Assembly: GCF_000214375.1 (NCBI RefSeq)
Contig: NC_015578.1
Coordinates: 2,790,001 to 2,854,000, forward strand
Direction of reading: 5' to 3'
Length of the DNA stretch: 64,000 bases
Source: Treponema primitia ZAS-2
GTDB lineage: Bacteria; Spirochaetota; Spirochaetia; Treponematales; Breznakiellaceae
Part shown: one piece after another, positions 33,743 through 42,294 of the stretch
Position numbering within the stretch: the stretch's first letter is position 1
Layout: every line of letters begins with the position of its first letter
Made by a program: the position numbers and the translations under genes
Notes under the pieces: model-generated
Told to the model about the DNA's origin: nothing
Seen by the model: the letters and a program-made list of their open reading frames with translations, nothing else
The model's database searches: none

Positions 33743-36115
33743 TTACGGCATGTGCATCGTGTCACTCGCGGCTATACCCTCATTCTCGGTAAGTGTGATG
33801 TTGTTTACTGTGCCGTTGTGGCCATACACCGCTGCGCCGCGGGTATTACCGTTGACAGACGTAACGGTGTTGGCAAGGCTTGGATCCACTCCGTGGTTGC
33901 TGTCGCCGTAGACCGTGCCGCCAGACAGGGTGAAAACGCCACCATCCATCTCCACGCCGCCACCCTCGGCCATGTTAGTGTTGCATGTGGCGGTGTTGCC
34001 CGCAACCATAGTGGTATCCTTCATGATGAAAGTGCCGCTCACGACCACGCCGCCCCCCTCGGCGTTGCCAATGCCGTGCTCGCCGCTGACAGAGCCGGTT
34101 GTGGTGGCGTGGTTGCCTTTAACCGTGGCACTGTTGTTCATGGTGAAAGTACCGGCGTCTACGACCACGCCGCCGCCATGGACCTTGACAGGGCTGGTTG
34201 CGGTGTTGTCTTTGACCGAGGCGCTGTTGTTCATGGTAAAAGTGCCGCTTGCGCGTACGCCTCCCGCCATCGCCTCACCAGAGCCGGTTGCGATGGCGGT
34301 GTTGCCCTCGACCGTGGCGTTGTCGTTCATAATGAAAATGCCTCTTGCGAGTACACCTCCCGCCCTCGCCTCATCAGAGCCGGTTGTGGTGGCGGTGTTA
34401 TCTTTGACCGTGGCGTTGTCGTTCATGGTGAAAGTACTATTGTCATTCACCATCACACCGCCGCCTTCCCTGGCTGTGTTGCCGCTGATGACCGCAGTGC
34501 CTGACATGGTGAAGGTTCCCTTGTTGACACCTACCCCGCCGCCGCCCGCTTCGAGGGCTTTGTTACCGCTTATCGTACCGCCCTTCATGGTGAAGGTTCC
34601 GTTTTCGTCGTCGACACACACCCCGCCGCCGCCTTCATGATTGGCCGTATTACCGCTTATTGCACCGCCTTTCATGGTGAAGGTTCCGGTTCCATCGATC
34701 CGCACCCCGCCGCCTTGATAATCGATAGCCGTATTACCACTTATCTCACCGTCTTCCATGATGAAGGTTCCATTCTCGATCCTCACACCGCCGCTGTACT
34801 TGGCTGTGTTGCCGCTTATCGTACCGTATTCCATGGTGAAGATTGCGTCTCTGTTGACAAACACCCCGCCGCCACCATCGTTATTGGCCGTATTGCCGCT
34901 TATCGTACCATTCTTCATAGTGAAGGTTCCTTTATAGACTTCCACCCCACCGCCACCCCATTCGGTGGCCGTGTTGTCGCTTATCGTACCGCCTTCCATG
35001 GTGAAGATTGCGGTATCACCGACGCTCACCCCGCCGCTGTCCCGGGCTGTGTTGCCGCTTATCGTACCGTTCTTCATGGTGAAGGTTCCCTTCCAGGCTT
35101 CCACCCCGCCGCCGCTCGATTCGGTGGATGCGTTGCTGCTTATCGTACCGCCCTCCATGGTGAAGACTGCGTTTTCGCCGACTTGCACGCCGCCGCTACC
35201 GGTGGTGGCTGTGTTATCGCTTATCGTGCCGTCTTCCATGGTGAAGGTTCCCATCCAGATATCTACACCGCCGCCTTCACCGATGGCGTTGTTGCCGCTT
35301 ATCGTGCCGCTCTTCATGATGAAGGTACCGTTTTCGTTGACCTTCACCCCGCCACCGGAGTGGTTGGTGGCGTTGTTGCCGCTTATCGTGCCGCCTTCCA
35401 TGGTGAACTTCCCGCTGCCCTCCACCGTCTCGCCGGACTTATTAGTATAACTACTTTTATACACGGACACACCGCCGCCATGGCCGGTAGTGGTGTTGCC
35501 CGTAATCGCGCCGCTTTTCAAGACAAACTCGCCGCCTGCACCCACCCTTACCAATGAGTTGTCGTTGTCTTCCCGTCCGACCAGCCTAACGCCGTCAAGG
35601 GTAAGTTTCCGGTTATCAACATTTTTATTACCGCGGGCTTCGAGGAGGTAGCCCTTGCCCTTCAGGTAGATGGTCCCGCTCCCGTTGATGATCCCCCAAC
35701 TTGCGGTATCTTCCAAACGGATTGCGTTACTGGTGGCGTTCAACGTACCGTTCACGGTCAATGTCACATCGTGCAGCAAGATGGCCGCAGAGGGGTCGCC
35801 CGAAACATCGGTAACATCAAGGGTAACGCCAACGGGCACGGTGAGGTCGGTGACGCCTACCCTGCCGGTAATTTTTACGGTGGCACTGTTCGCCTCCGCG
35901 CTTCCCGGTTTTATGGCGTTGATGTCCGCAGCCAACTGAATAGCCATGGCTAGAGCCTCCGGCGTAGGTTCCGGTACAGGCGTAGGTTCCGGTACAGGCG
36001 TAGGCTCCGGTACAGGTGTGGGTGTGGTGGTGCCGTTATCACAGCCTGCCAAAACCAGCCCTACTGTCAACAATGCTGCCAAGACTCCCGTCACAATCAA
36101 TTTGTTCTTCTTCAT
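33743..36115 (-). CDS. Large beta-helix repeat lipoprotein
   Basis: 790 residues from ATG 36115. MKKNKLIVTGVLAALLTVG and the lipobox LVLAGC give a lipoprotein; a TPVPEP linker of three DNA repeats follows (35961-36014). About twenty repeats of the pattern GGGV...GTFTM..GTISGNTA run through the rest, predicting a right-handed parallel beta-helix like Pmp/adhesin passenger domains. There is no C-terminal autotransporter barrel, so it should be anchored by lipid at the membrane, perhaps surface-exposed. DNA-level similarity between repeats makes expansion and recombination likely. Ligand unknown. Confidence 0.85.
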   Translation of the reverse strand: MKKNKLIVTGVLAALLTVGLVLAGCDNGTTTPTPVPEPTPVPEPTPVPEPTPEALAMAIQLAADINAIKPGSAEANSATVKITGRVGVTDLTVPVGVTLDVTDVSGDPSAAILLHDVTLTVNGTLNATSNAIRLEDTASWGIINGSGTIYLKGKGYLLEARGNKNVDNRKLTLDGVRLVGREDNDNSLVRVGAGGEFVLKSGAITGNTTTGHGGGVSVYKSSYTNKSGETVEGSGKFTMEGGTISGNNATNHSGGGVKVNENGTFIMKSGTISGNNAIGEGGGVDIWMGTFTMEDGTISDNTATTGSGGVQVGENAVFTMEGGTISSNASTESSGGGVEAWKGTFTMKNGTISGNTARDSGGVSVGDTAIFTMEGGTISDNTATEWGGGGVEVYKGTFTMKNGTISGNTANNDGGGGVFVNRDAIFTMEYGTISGNTAKYSGGVRIENGTFIMEDGEISGNTAIDYQGGGVRIDGTGTFTMKGGAISGNTANHEGGGGVCVDDENGTFTMKGGTISGNKALEAGGGGVGVNKGTFTMSGTAVISGNTAREGGGVMVNDNSTFTMNDNATVKDNTATTTGSDEARAGGVLARGIFIMNDNATVEGNTAIATGSGEAMAGGVRASGTFTMNNSASVKDNTATSPVKVHGGGVVVDAGTFTMNNSATVKGNHATTTGSVSGEHGIGNAEGGGVVVSGTFIMKDTTMVAGNTATCNTNMAEGGGVEMDGGVFTLSGGTVYGDSNHGVDPSLANTVTSVNGNTRGAAVYGHNGTVNNITLTENEGIAASDTMHMP
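35961..36014 (-). repeat. Three 18-bp tandem repeats encoding the Pro-rich linker
   Basis: Plus-strand unit GGCGTAGGTTCCGGTACA three times, one with a single change. It encodes TPVPEP repeats between the lipobox and the beta-helix. Confidence 0.9.
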
Positions 36116-36165
36116 GCCAATTCCCCTTATAATGCGGTCTACCACTGCCAGTCACTTAAAATATT

Positions 36166-36240
36166 TTACGATGAGGGTGTCGTAATCAGCGTGTTGCCTG
36201 TAATCGCGCCGTTTTTCATTACAAACTTCCTTTGTAAAAA
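36166..36240 (-). pseudogene. Relic of a third beta-helix protein
   Basis: Reads KFVMKNGAITGNTLITTPSS then stop, the same repeat motif as in the neighbouring lipoprotein (FTMKNGTISGNTA). No start or signal is present. It shows that at least three related copies were once here. Confidence 0.55.
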
Positions 36241-36265
36241 TACATCGGTTCAAGAAAATAGGAAA

Positions 36266-36400
36266 GGTGCCTGGCGCCAAAACAACCATGAAAAACTACC
36301 AAAAAGCGGCTCTGGAGGATATTTACGACTTTTTAGGCCGCATAATCAGCGAAAAAATCCAAAAATTAGACTGATCGGCACCGGAACGGTGCCTGGCGCC
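36266..36400. repeat. Pair of REP-like palindromes around a 28-codon open frame
   Basis: GGTGCCTGGCGCC occurs at 36266-36278 and again at 36388-36400, in the same orientation. Between them ATG 36288 to TGA 36374 encodes MKNYQKAALEDIYDFLGRII and eight more residues; it may be a truncated gene or chance. A related palindrome lies at 49469-49481. Confidence 0.5.
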
Positions 36401-36516
36401 CTTGGCTTGCCATGGCTTCCCACCCCAGGCGACCCCATTACAGAACCAGGGTCTGGAAAAAAATCCATCAGACATGCTATAGTTTTGGAGAATTTTCTAA
36501 AAAAGGGGGTTTTTGT

Positions 36517-36924
36517 ATGGCATATACTTGGGATCTCAGCCTCGCCACGGGGCAGGAACTGATTGACGAACAGCACCAGCAATTATTTGCCGCTATCAAT
36601 GATCTATTGCGGGTGAGCGGCCAGGGAAAGACTGAGGAAATCAAGAAAAGCCTGGATTTCTTAAACAACTATACTATCAAGCATTTCTTTGATGAGGAAC
36701 AGATTCAGAAAAAGTACAACTATCCGGATTACGAAAACCATAAAAAGCTCCACGAGCATTTTAAAGCGACGATCCGGGATCTGTCCCACCAGCTTATCCT
36801 TAATGGGGTTACCCCGGAGCTGACGGACAGGCTCTGCAAAACCGCCGGGGACTGGCTGGTGGGCCATATCAAGGGCCAGGATTTGAAACTGGCGGCGCAT
36901 ATTAAAGCCACGGACAAAAAATAG
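36517..36924 (+). CDS. Bacteriohemerythrin
   Basis: 135 residues from ATG 36517, with AAGGGGG before it. The di-iron ligands of the family are present: His in DEQHQQLF, HFFDEE, the pair in ENHKKLHEHF, and HIKGQD near the end. It binds O2 reversibly at a non-haem di-iron site, and in anaerobes usually serves O2 storage, sensing or scavenging. It is a stand-alone domain with no methyl-accepting part, so cytoplasmic. It converges with pepF; no clear terminator lies in the 45-base gap. Confidence 0.92.
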   Translation: MAYTWDLSLATGQELIDEQHQQLFAAINDLLRVSGQGKTEEIKKSLDFLNNYTIKHFFDEEQIQKKYNYPDYENHKKLHEHFKATIRDLSHQLILNGVTPELTDRLCKTAGDWLVGHIKGQDLKLAAHIKATDKK

Positions 36925-36968
36925 GCTGACCCTGGGTGATTGTTTCCCAAAGCTCAGGCTTAAACAGC

Positions 36969-38774
36969 TTACCCCTTTAGCAGCCCCTCTAACTCATCCA
37001 CTATCCTGCCGAAAGCCTGGCAGGCTTTTTCCACCGGCGCCGGGGAGGACATATCCACCCCGGCCAGTTTGAGTGAATCGATGGGGAACCGGGAGCCGCC
37101 GCTTTTCAGAAAGGCGAAGTAATCCTCCCGCTCCTTTGCGCCGCCGCCCAGGACCCGGTCAGCCAGGGCCAGGGCAGCCGAAATGCCGGTGGCGTATTTA
37201 TACACGTAGAAGGCATTGTAGAAGTGAGGGATGCGAAGGCCCTCAAGATCGCTTTCAGGCTCAAAGACCATTTCGGGGCCGAAGTATTTTTCCTGTAGGG
37301 CGCGGTATTCGCTGCGGAGAAGTTCCGCCGTTAAGGGGTCGCCGCTTTCTTCCAGCTCGTGGGTCCGCTTTTCAAATTCTGCGAACATGGTCTGGCGGTA
37401 CAGGGTGGCAAGAATGTCGTCCGCACGTTTACTGAGCAGGTAGAGCCGCAGTTCCCGGGAGTCCGCAGTTTTATTGAGCTGGCGGAAAAGGAGTTCCTCA
37501 TTAAAGGTGCTGGCCACTTCGGCTTCAAAGATGGTGTAGCCGTAGTGCATGAAGGGGTTTGAGGCGGCGGAATACCAGGAGTGCATGGAGTGGCCCCCTT
37601 CATGGGCCATGGTGAATATGTCCCGGATGGAGTCTTCCTTGTAGTTTATCAGAATATAGGGGTCCCCGGTATAGGAACCGGAAGAAAAGGCGCCGGATCG
37701 TTTGCCCTTGTTTTCATAGCGGTCGGCCCAGCGGCCCAGGAGGCCCGAGCGCAGGGTGTCAACGTATTCGCTGCCCAGGGGCTCAAGGGCAGCGGCTACC
37801 AGGTTCACCGCCTCATCCCAGGTGGTCCGCGTTGCCGCCCGGGGGGCAAGGGGAACGTAGACATCGTAATGCCGCAGCTCATCCAGCTTGAGGGCCTTTT
37901 TCCGTAGGCCGTAGTAACGGTGCAGGGGCGCAAGGTTGGCGTTCACCGTGGACACCAGGTTATCATAGACGCTCTGGGGGACATTGTCCGGGAAGAGGGC
38001 TTCCGCCAGGGCCGAAGGGTAGCCGCGGACCCGGGCATGGATCACATCGTTTTTGACAGAGCCGCTATAGAGGGCTGCCAGGGTGGTCTTGTGGGTTTCA
38101 AACTGTTGGTAGAATTGCTGATAGGCCAGGCGGCGGAGTTCCCGGTCCGGATGCTCCATAAAGACTGACCAGAGGGACTGGGAAAGGGGCCGTCTGCCTT
38201 CCGGGGTATCCAGCTCCCCAAAGTCGAAATCAACGTTGGTAAGCACAGAAAAAGTTTCCGAGGGGACATTCTCCCCTTCCGCATGGAGGGCGATGATCCG
38301 CTCCTCTCGTTCGCTCAGAATATAGGGCTTATAACGTAACAGTTTTTTCAGGTAGATCGAATAATCGGCAATACGGGGGTGCTGCAGAAAGGCCCGCATA
38401 TCCGCCTCCGGGATGGCCTGGATTTCCGGCGTGTCCCAGGAAGCGGCGGCCAGGCTTTTGGCTTCCGCCATGACAAACCTGCCGCTCATGGTCTGGGCGG
38501 CATTGTCCCCCTCGTCTTCGGTTTGCCGGAGACTGCTGTAAGCCCCCAGGCGTTCCTCCAGCAGGCCCAGGTCCCGGCTAAAGTCCAGGTAATCAGCCAG
38601 GGTTTCTGCGGATTTGCCCAGGGTACCCCTGAAACCGGGAATCCGCCCGGTCAGGGTTTCATATTCCTCAAGGGACTTTGCCCAGGCCCCGTCATTTGGA
38701 TAGAGTTTGGAAAGGTCCCAGGTATCCTGGGGCTTTACTTCGGAACGGGAAGGTATGCGTGATTCGTTTGCCAT
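36969..38774 (-). CDS. pepF: Oligoendopeptidase F (M3 family zinc peptidase)
   Basis: 601 residues, the usual PepF length. The active site HEGGH is at residues 391-395, followed by SMHSWYS; the family signature TWDLSKLYPND is at the start. It cleaves oligopeptides of about 7-17 residues in the cytoplasm. No signal peptide. The start region overlaps no other gene; an end copy of a repeat (38786-38810) lies just upstream and could carry its promoter. Confidence 0.93.
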   Translation of the reverse strand: MANESRIPSRSEVKPQDTWDLSKLYPNDGAWAKSLEEYETLTGRIPGFRGTLGKSAETLADYLDFSRDLGLLEERLGAYSSLRQTEDEGDNAAQTMSGRFVMAEAKSLAAASWDTPEIQAIPEADMRAFLQHPRIADYSIYLKKLLRYKPYILSEREERIIALHAEGENVPSETFSVLTNVDFDFGELDTPEGRRPLSQSLWSVFMEHPDRELRRLAYQQFYQQFETHKTTLAALYSGSVKNDVIHARVRGYPSALAEALFPDNVPQSVYDNLVSTVNANLAPLHRYYGLRKKALKLDELRHYDVYVPLAPRAATRTTWDEAVNLVAAALEPLGSEYVDTLRSGLLGRWADRYENKGKRSGAFSSGSYTGDPYILINYKEDSIRDIFTMAHEGGHSMHSWYSAASNPFMHYGYTIFEAEVASTFNEELLFRQLNKTADSRELRLYLLSKRADDILATLYRQTMFAEFEKRTHELEESGDPLTAELLRSEYRALQEKYFGPEMVFEPESDLEGLRIPHFYNAFYVYKYATGISAALALADRVLGGGAKEREDYFAFLKSGGSRFPIDSLKLAGVDMSSPAPVEKACQAFGRIVDELEGLLKG

Positions 38775-38785
38775 AATGAATACAG

Positions 38786-38825
38786 TATAGCAACTATTCT
38801 CAGTTTATGACAGCTGTTTGGGGTA
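38786..38825. repeat. Solo end copy of the MITE-like element
   Basis: TATAGCAACTATTCTCAGTTT at 38786 matches the left terminal repeat at 39716 (TATAACAGTAATTCTCAGTTT) and the inverted right end at 40021-40040. It occupies the divergent region between pepF and the LEA lipoprotein. Confidence 0.65.
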
Positions 38826-38854
38826 AACAGGAATTGTTGCCGATATTGTGGGGT

Positions 38855-39706
38855 ATGAAGAAGTGGCTTTTTCCCCTGGTTGGGGCTTTTTTGTTGTGCA
38901 TCTCCTGCGCTACCAAGGCGCCGCCGCCGGAGGAGCCCCAGGCGCGGCTGTCCCTGGGCTTTGATCATATCGAAGCCCTTTCGCCTGAGGATATTACCCT
39001 GTTTTTTGCGGTGGAGGGGGAGAACCCCCGTTCCTCGGCTTTGGATATCAGTCTGGGGGAATGGGAGCTTTTCCTGAACGGGGCGAAGGTGGAGAAGGGC
39101 ATAGCGGTGAGCCTGGACAAGGGAACCCTGGAAGCCCTTTCATCAGGAACCGTTCCTCTGTCGATACATTTGGGTGGAGAAGCCCTGGCCCTGCCGGACA
39201 AAAGCGGGTTTATTGAGTATAATGCGGGTATAACCCTGAGCCTGATCCTGCACTACCAGGGCGGGGAAAGCCTCCGGGAGCAGGTCAGCACGGAGATTGA
39301 TTTTCCCCGGATTCAGATTCCGGAATTTACCATTTCCTCCATGGCGGTGGTACAGGCGGAACTTATCAATACCCGCTTCAAGGTACGGCTGAGAATCGAC
39401 AATCCGAACAATTTTCCCCTGGAACTTTCATCTTTTGCCTACGAACTCTACGGCGCAGGCCGCTACTGGGCAGAAGGTAAGGAAACCAAAGTCATGCCGA
39501 TCCCACCCCAGGGTTCGGCGGAACGGGATCTGTATCTCCTGATGAATTTTATTAACATGAAACGGGAGGTGCTGGATCAGGTCATCGCCATGCGGAATGT
39601 CCGCTACCGTTTCACCGGGGATGTACTGGTCGGCACAGGTATTGAGTACCTTCCCCGGTTCACCATGAGCTTTGACCGGTCCGGGGATTCGCCGGTAATT
39701 CAATAA
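38855..39706 (+). CDS. LEA type 2/WHy-domain lipoprotein
   Basis: 283 residues from ATG 38855. An upstream in-frame ATG (38807) lies in repeat sequence and would bury the signal. MKKWLFPLVGAFLLC with the lipobox CISC gives a lipoprotein. Two successive beta-sandwich units follow, the second with VQAELINTRFKVRLRIDNPNNFPLEL, the WHy/LEA-2 signature. Such proteins are linked to desiccation or stress tolerance in other organisms; in treponemes the role is unknown. Confidence 0.7.
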   Translation: MKKWLFPLVGAFLLCISCATKAPPPEEPQARLSLGFDHIEALSPEDITLFFAVEGENPRSSALDISLGEWELFLNGAKVEKGIAVSLDKGTLEALSSGTVPLSIHLGGEALALPDKSGFIEYNAGITLSLILHYQGGESLREQVSTEIDFPRIQIPEFTISSMAVVQAELINTRFKVRLRIDNPNNFPLELSSFAYELYGAGRYWAEGKETKVMPIPPQGSAERDLYLLMNFINMKREVLDQVIAMRNVRYRFTGDVLVGTGIEYLPRFTMSFDRSGDSPVIQ

Positions 39707-39715
39707 GGCGTCCTG

Positions 39716-40040
39716 TATAACAGTAATTCTCAGTTTATGATGACTGTACTGGGGTACCGACCGGGGAGGGAGGGCAATGCCCCCCGACCCTAACCTGTAG
39801 AACCTGCTTACGGAGCCCCTGCGGGTCTCCTCCAGCAGAGAATTCCAGAGACGGGTCGGGGGGCATTGCCCTCCCTCCCCGGCCATTATTTCCGTATATA
39901 CTAAAAGCATTGTTATACGTAACTGTAGGAATGCCTTAGGCTAAGGCTAAACATAATAGTACGCAATACCCTGTATCCCCTGTGTTGACCCGCCCCTCCC
40001 GGAGAATGAGCCACCCTTGGTTAAACCGAGAATTGCTATA
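39716..40040. mobile_element. MITE-like element with terminal inverted repeats upstream of efp
   Basis: Left end TATAACAGTAATTCTCAGTTTA (first 20 at 39716-39735) and right end TTAAACCGAGAATTGCTATA (40021-40040) are imperfect inverted repeats. Inside are the long-stem element (39761-39882) and, near the right end, an inverted copy of the left flank of the 32020 element (39990-40027). No transposase is encoded. It is non-autonomous, about 325 bases. Confidence 0.65.
39761..39882. repeat. Long-stem element with conserved core (second copy)
   Basis: 30-base perfect inverted repeats (39761-39790 with 39853-39882, left arm starting CCGGGGAGGGAGGGCAATGC) enclose a 62-base core. The core matches the 32099-32165 core at TAAC.TGT.GA, the central GGGTCT region and GAATTCCA.AGAC, while the arms differ. 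The stem is thus conserved in pairing rather than in sequence. Confidence 0.8.
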
Positions 40041-40137
40041 TCCCCGTAGACGAGACCGCAAAAATCTGTATACTATTCTATACCCGTGTTTTTCAGGCGT
40101 TATATCGTCTTAATTTTTATATAAGGGTGAGGATTTT

Positions 40138-40701
40138 ATGATACGAGGCGGAGATATAGTCAAAGGGAGCTGTCTGCTCCAGAAGGGCCAGCCCTACCTG
40201 GTGGTAGATCGGGAATTTCATAACCCCGGCAAAGGAACCGCTATTGCGCGGGTTAAAATGAAGAGTATCAAGGATGGCGCCGTATTGACCATGACCATCC
40301 CTACCCAGCAGGAGGTTGAGGATGCCACGGTGGATGTCCATACCTGCCAGTTCCAGTATGCGGATTCCGATAATTATCACTTCATGGATAACGAGTCCTT
40401 CGACCAATATGAGGTACCCATTAGCGATATGGTGGAGAAGAAGTGCTACCTGAAGGATGGGGATGTCTACGATCTGAGCATCTGGGAAACTAAGGTGATT
40501 GATATCAAAATCCCCTTAAAAATGGTCTTCACGGTGGCGGAAAGCGAGAACTATATCAAAGGCGACACGGTTTCCGGAGCTACCAAGCCCATCGTTACCG
40601 AAACGGGACTGACCGTCCGGGTTCCCCTATTTATCAAACAGGATGAACGGATCCTGGTGAACACCGAAACCAATGAATACGTGGAGCGGGTGAATAGCTA
40701 A
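40138..40701 (+). CDS. efp: Elongation factor P
   Basis: 187 residues, standard length. The N-terminal KOW-like domain carries the loop HNPGKGTAIARV with the conserved Lys that is modified in many bacteria, followed by two OB domains (GLTVRVPLFIKQDERILVNTETNEYVERV). EF-P relieves ribosome stalling at proline runs, relevant here as the beta-helix lipoprotein has a TPVPEP linker. A MITE-like element ends 97 bases upstream. Confidence 0.96.
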   Translation: MIRGGDIVKGSCLLQKGQPYLVVDREFHNPGKGTAIARVKMKSIKDGAVLTMTIPTQQEVEDATVDVHTCQFQYADSDNYHFMDNESFDQYEVPISDMVEKKCYLKDGDVYDLSIWETKVIDIKIPLKMVFTVAESENYIKGDTVSGATKPIVTETGLTVRVPLFIKQDERILVNTETNEYVERVNS

Positions 40702-42103
40702 TCCTGATATAACGCCATACATCACCAAAGAGGTCCCCTTCAAATTTCGGGGGATCGATTTTCGTTTTGCCCTGTCCCAGGGGCTTTTCAGTTCCGCCGA
40801 CATTGATACGGGCTCCCGGCTGCTCCTCAGGGTGCTTTCCCAAATGTGGGATGACGATAAGGCGGCTGGTCGGCCTTTGCCGGTATCCGTGCTTGATGCA
40901 GGCTGCGGGGTTGGGGTACTGGGCATCTGCGCAGGGCGGGCTCTGGCCGCCGAAAATGGTGACAGTCACCTTTTTTCGCAGCTGTGGGTCCGCGCCCAGG
41001 ACCGGGATGAACTGGCCCGGGCCTTTACGGCGTTTAATGCCGCCCTAAACGGGGTTTTCCCTTCTGCATTACAGGCTTATACGGAACCGCTCCTTGCCGG
41101 CCCCGGCGCTCCCTGGGATCTGATCCTATCCAATATTCCCGCCAAGGCGGGGAAGCCGGTGCTATTAGACTTTATCTCCCGGGCCGCTGCCCTGCTTAGT
41201 CCCGGTGGCAGGACAGCTTTGGTAATTGTTAATACCCTTGCCGATCTAATCCGGTCCCGAATCATTGAGCTTGGACTAGCGCTGATCCGGGATGAAACCG
41301 GAAAGGGGCATACAGTTCTGGTTTTTGGCCCCCGGCCCGACATAAGCCCACAGAAAATGGCGGAGGAAGTTGAGACGGAAGGGACAGGAACCGCCGGTTT
41401 TCTCCGGCAATGGCCGGCTTATTTTCGAGACGCCGGAGACTTTGAGATAGAAACTTGTTCCTACCACATTGACGCCTTCCAGGGTGTGGCGGACTTCGAT
41501 ACCCCAAGCGGCGCGGTTCAGGCAGCGGCAAAGCTGGTGAAACGCCTAGGACTGCGCCCGGCAGCAGGACCGATCCTAGTACACGAACCGGACCAGGGGC
41601 ATTTCCCAGCGTGGTTGCTGCAGCACCTGGGCACGGGGAAACCCCCGCAAGCCATAACCGGCCTGCTGGTCTTGAGCGGCAGAAATATCCTGGCCCTGGA
41701 AGCGGCCCGACACAACAGCTTTCTTGCCCTGGAAGGCGGCATGGGGGGAAACGATACGAGGAATTGCGGCGCGGGAGAAAGCAGCGCGAGGAAAACTGGC
41801 GCCTTCGGCATTATCCTGGCGCCCGCAGTGGATCTGCTCATGGACAGGGAAGTGCTGGCTGCTGCGGCTCATGGCGCCTACAGTTTTATTACGCTGTTTC
41901 CGGAATTGGTTCCCCAGACCGACCGGCTGGGCGCGTACTGGGACGGGCTTGCGGCGCTGTTGGCAGACGGGGGTGTTGGGGTAATCGCCCTGCCCTCCTC
42001 TGGCGCAGAACGATTTGACCGAGAGAAGCCCAAGGGGTTTACCCGGCTGGGCGATTTCAAACGCAAAGGATTCCGGGCACTGGCCTACCGGCATTCGGGG
42101 TAA
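40694..42103 (+). CDS. SAM-dependent methyltransferase, RsmC-like, with unusual start codon
   Basis: 469 residues if it starts at ATA 40694. The conserved N-terminus (PYITKEVPFKFRGIDFRFAL, then SQGLFSSADIDTGSRLLL) lies before the first ATG (40832) and there is no ATG, GTG or TTG in frame after the upstream stop. ATA 40694 has GGAG at seven bases and overlaps the end of efp. The SAM motif is DAGCGVGVLGICAG and the catalytic loop SNIPAKAGKP (usually NPPF in RNA methyltransferases). The C-terminal 200 residues are not recognised. A GGTGACAGTCACC palindrome lies within the gene (40958-40970). The target is probably rRNA but unproved. Confidence 0.75.
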   Translation: MANPDITPYITKEVPFKFRGIDFRFALSQGLFSSADIDTGSRLLLRVLSQMWDDDKAAGRPLPVSVLDAGCGVGVLGICAGRALAAENGDSHLFSQLWVRAQDRDELARAFTAFNAALNGVFPSALQAYTEPLLAGPGAPWDLILSNIPAKAGKPVLLDFISRAAALLSPGGRTALVIVNTLADLIRSRIIELGLALIRDETGKGHTVLVFGPRPDISPQKMAEEVETEGTGTAGFLRQWPAYFRDAGDFEIETCSYHIDAFQGVADFDTPSGAVQAAAKLVKRLGLRPAAGPILVHEPDQGHFPAWLLQHLGTGKPPQAITGLLVLSGRNILALEAARHNSFLALEGGMGGNDTRNCGAGESSARKTGAFGIILAPAVDLLMDREVLAAAAHGAYSFITLFPELVPQTDRLGAYWDGLAALLADGGVGVIALPSSGAERFDREKPKGFTRLGDFKRKGFRALAYRHSG

Positions 42104-42294
42104 AAAAACCCGGAGTCCCTTTCATACCACACAACGTGCACTACTAGAAGGTCTCCGGGAAAATACTCAGACCCAATCAGGCGGAAAGGGCATGAGCCGA
42201 TTGACCGCCGCCGGAATAATCGAAGAAAGGGGCGACGATTATTCCGGTTTTCATGGATCGTATTTTGCTGTTTTTGAGAAACCCCTCAGGGTTC
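42104..42294. other. Spacer between the methyltransferase and the iron operon
   Basis: No gene seen. GAAACCC/GGGTTCC near 42279-42296 and CCGGAATAATCG/CGATTATTCCGG (42211-42222 with 42236-42247) form hairpins; the second is a perfect 12-bp stem and may end one of the converging transcripts. Confidence 0.45.

Noticed and set aside
33677-35557. Long plus-strand frames opposite the beta-helix gene
   Set aside because: They mirror the repetitive coding strand, with Ala/Val-rich repeated peptides and no start signals; shadows of the real gene.
33743-36115. Regularly spaced repeats that might suggest a CRISPR array
   Set aside because: The repeats are in frame, degenerate and encode beta-helix turns; no unique spacers of constant length.
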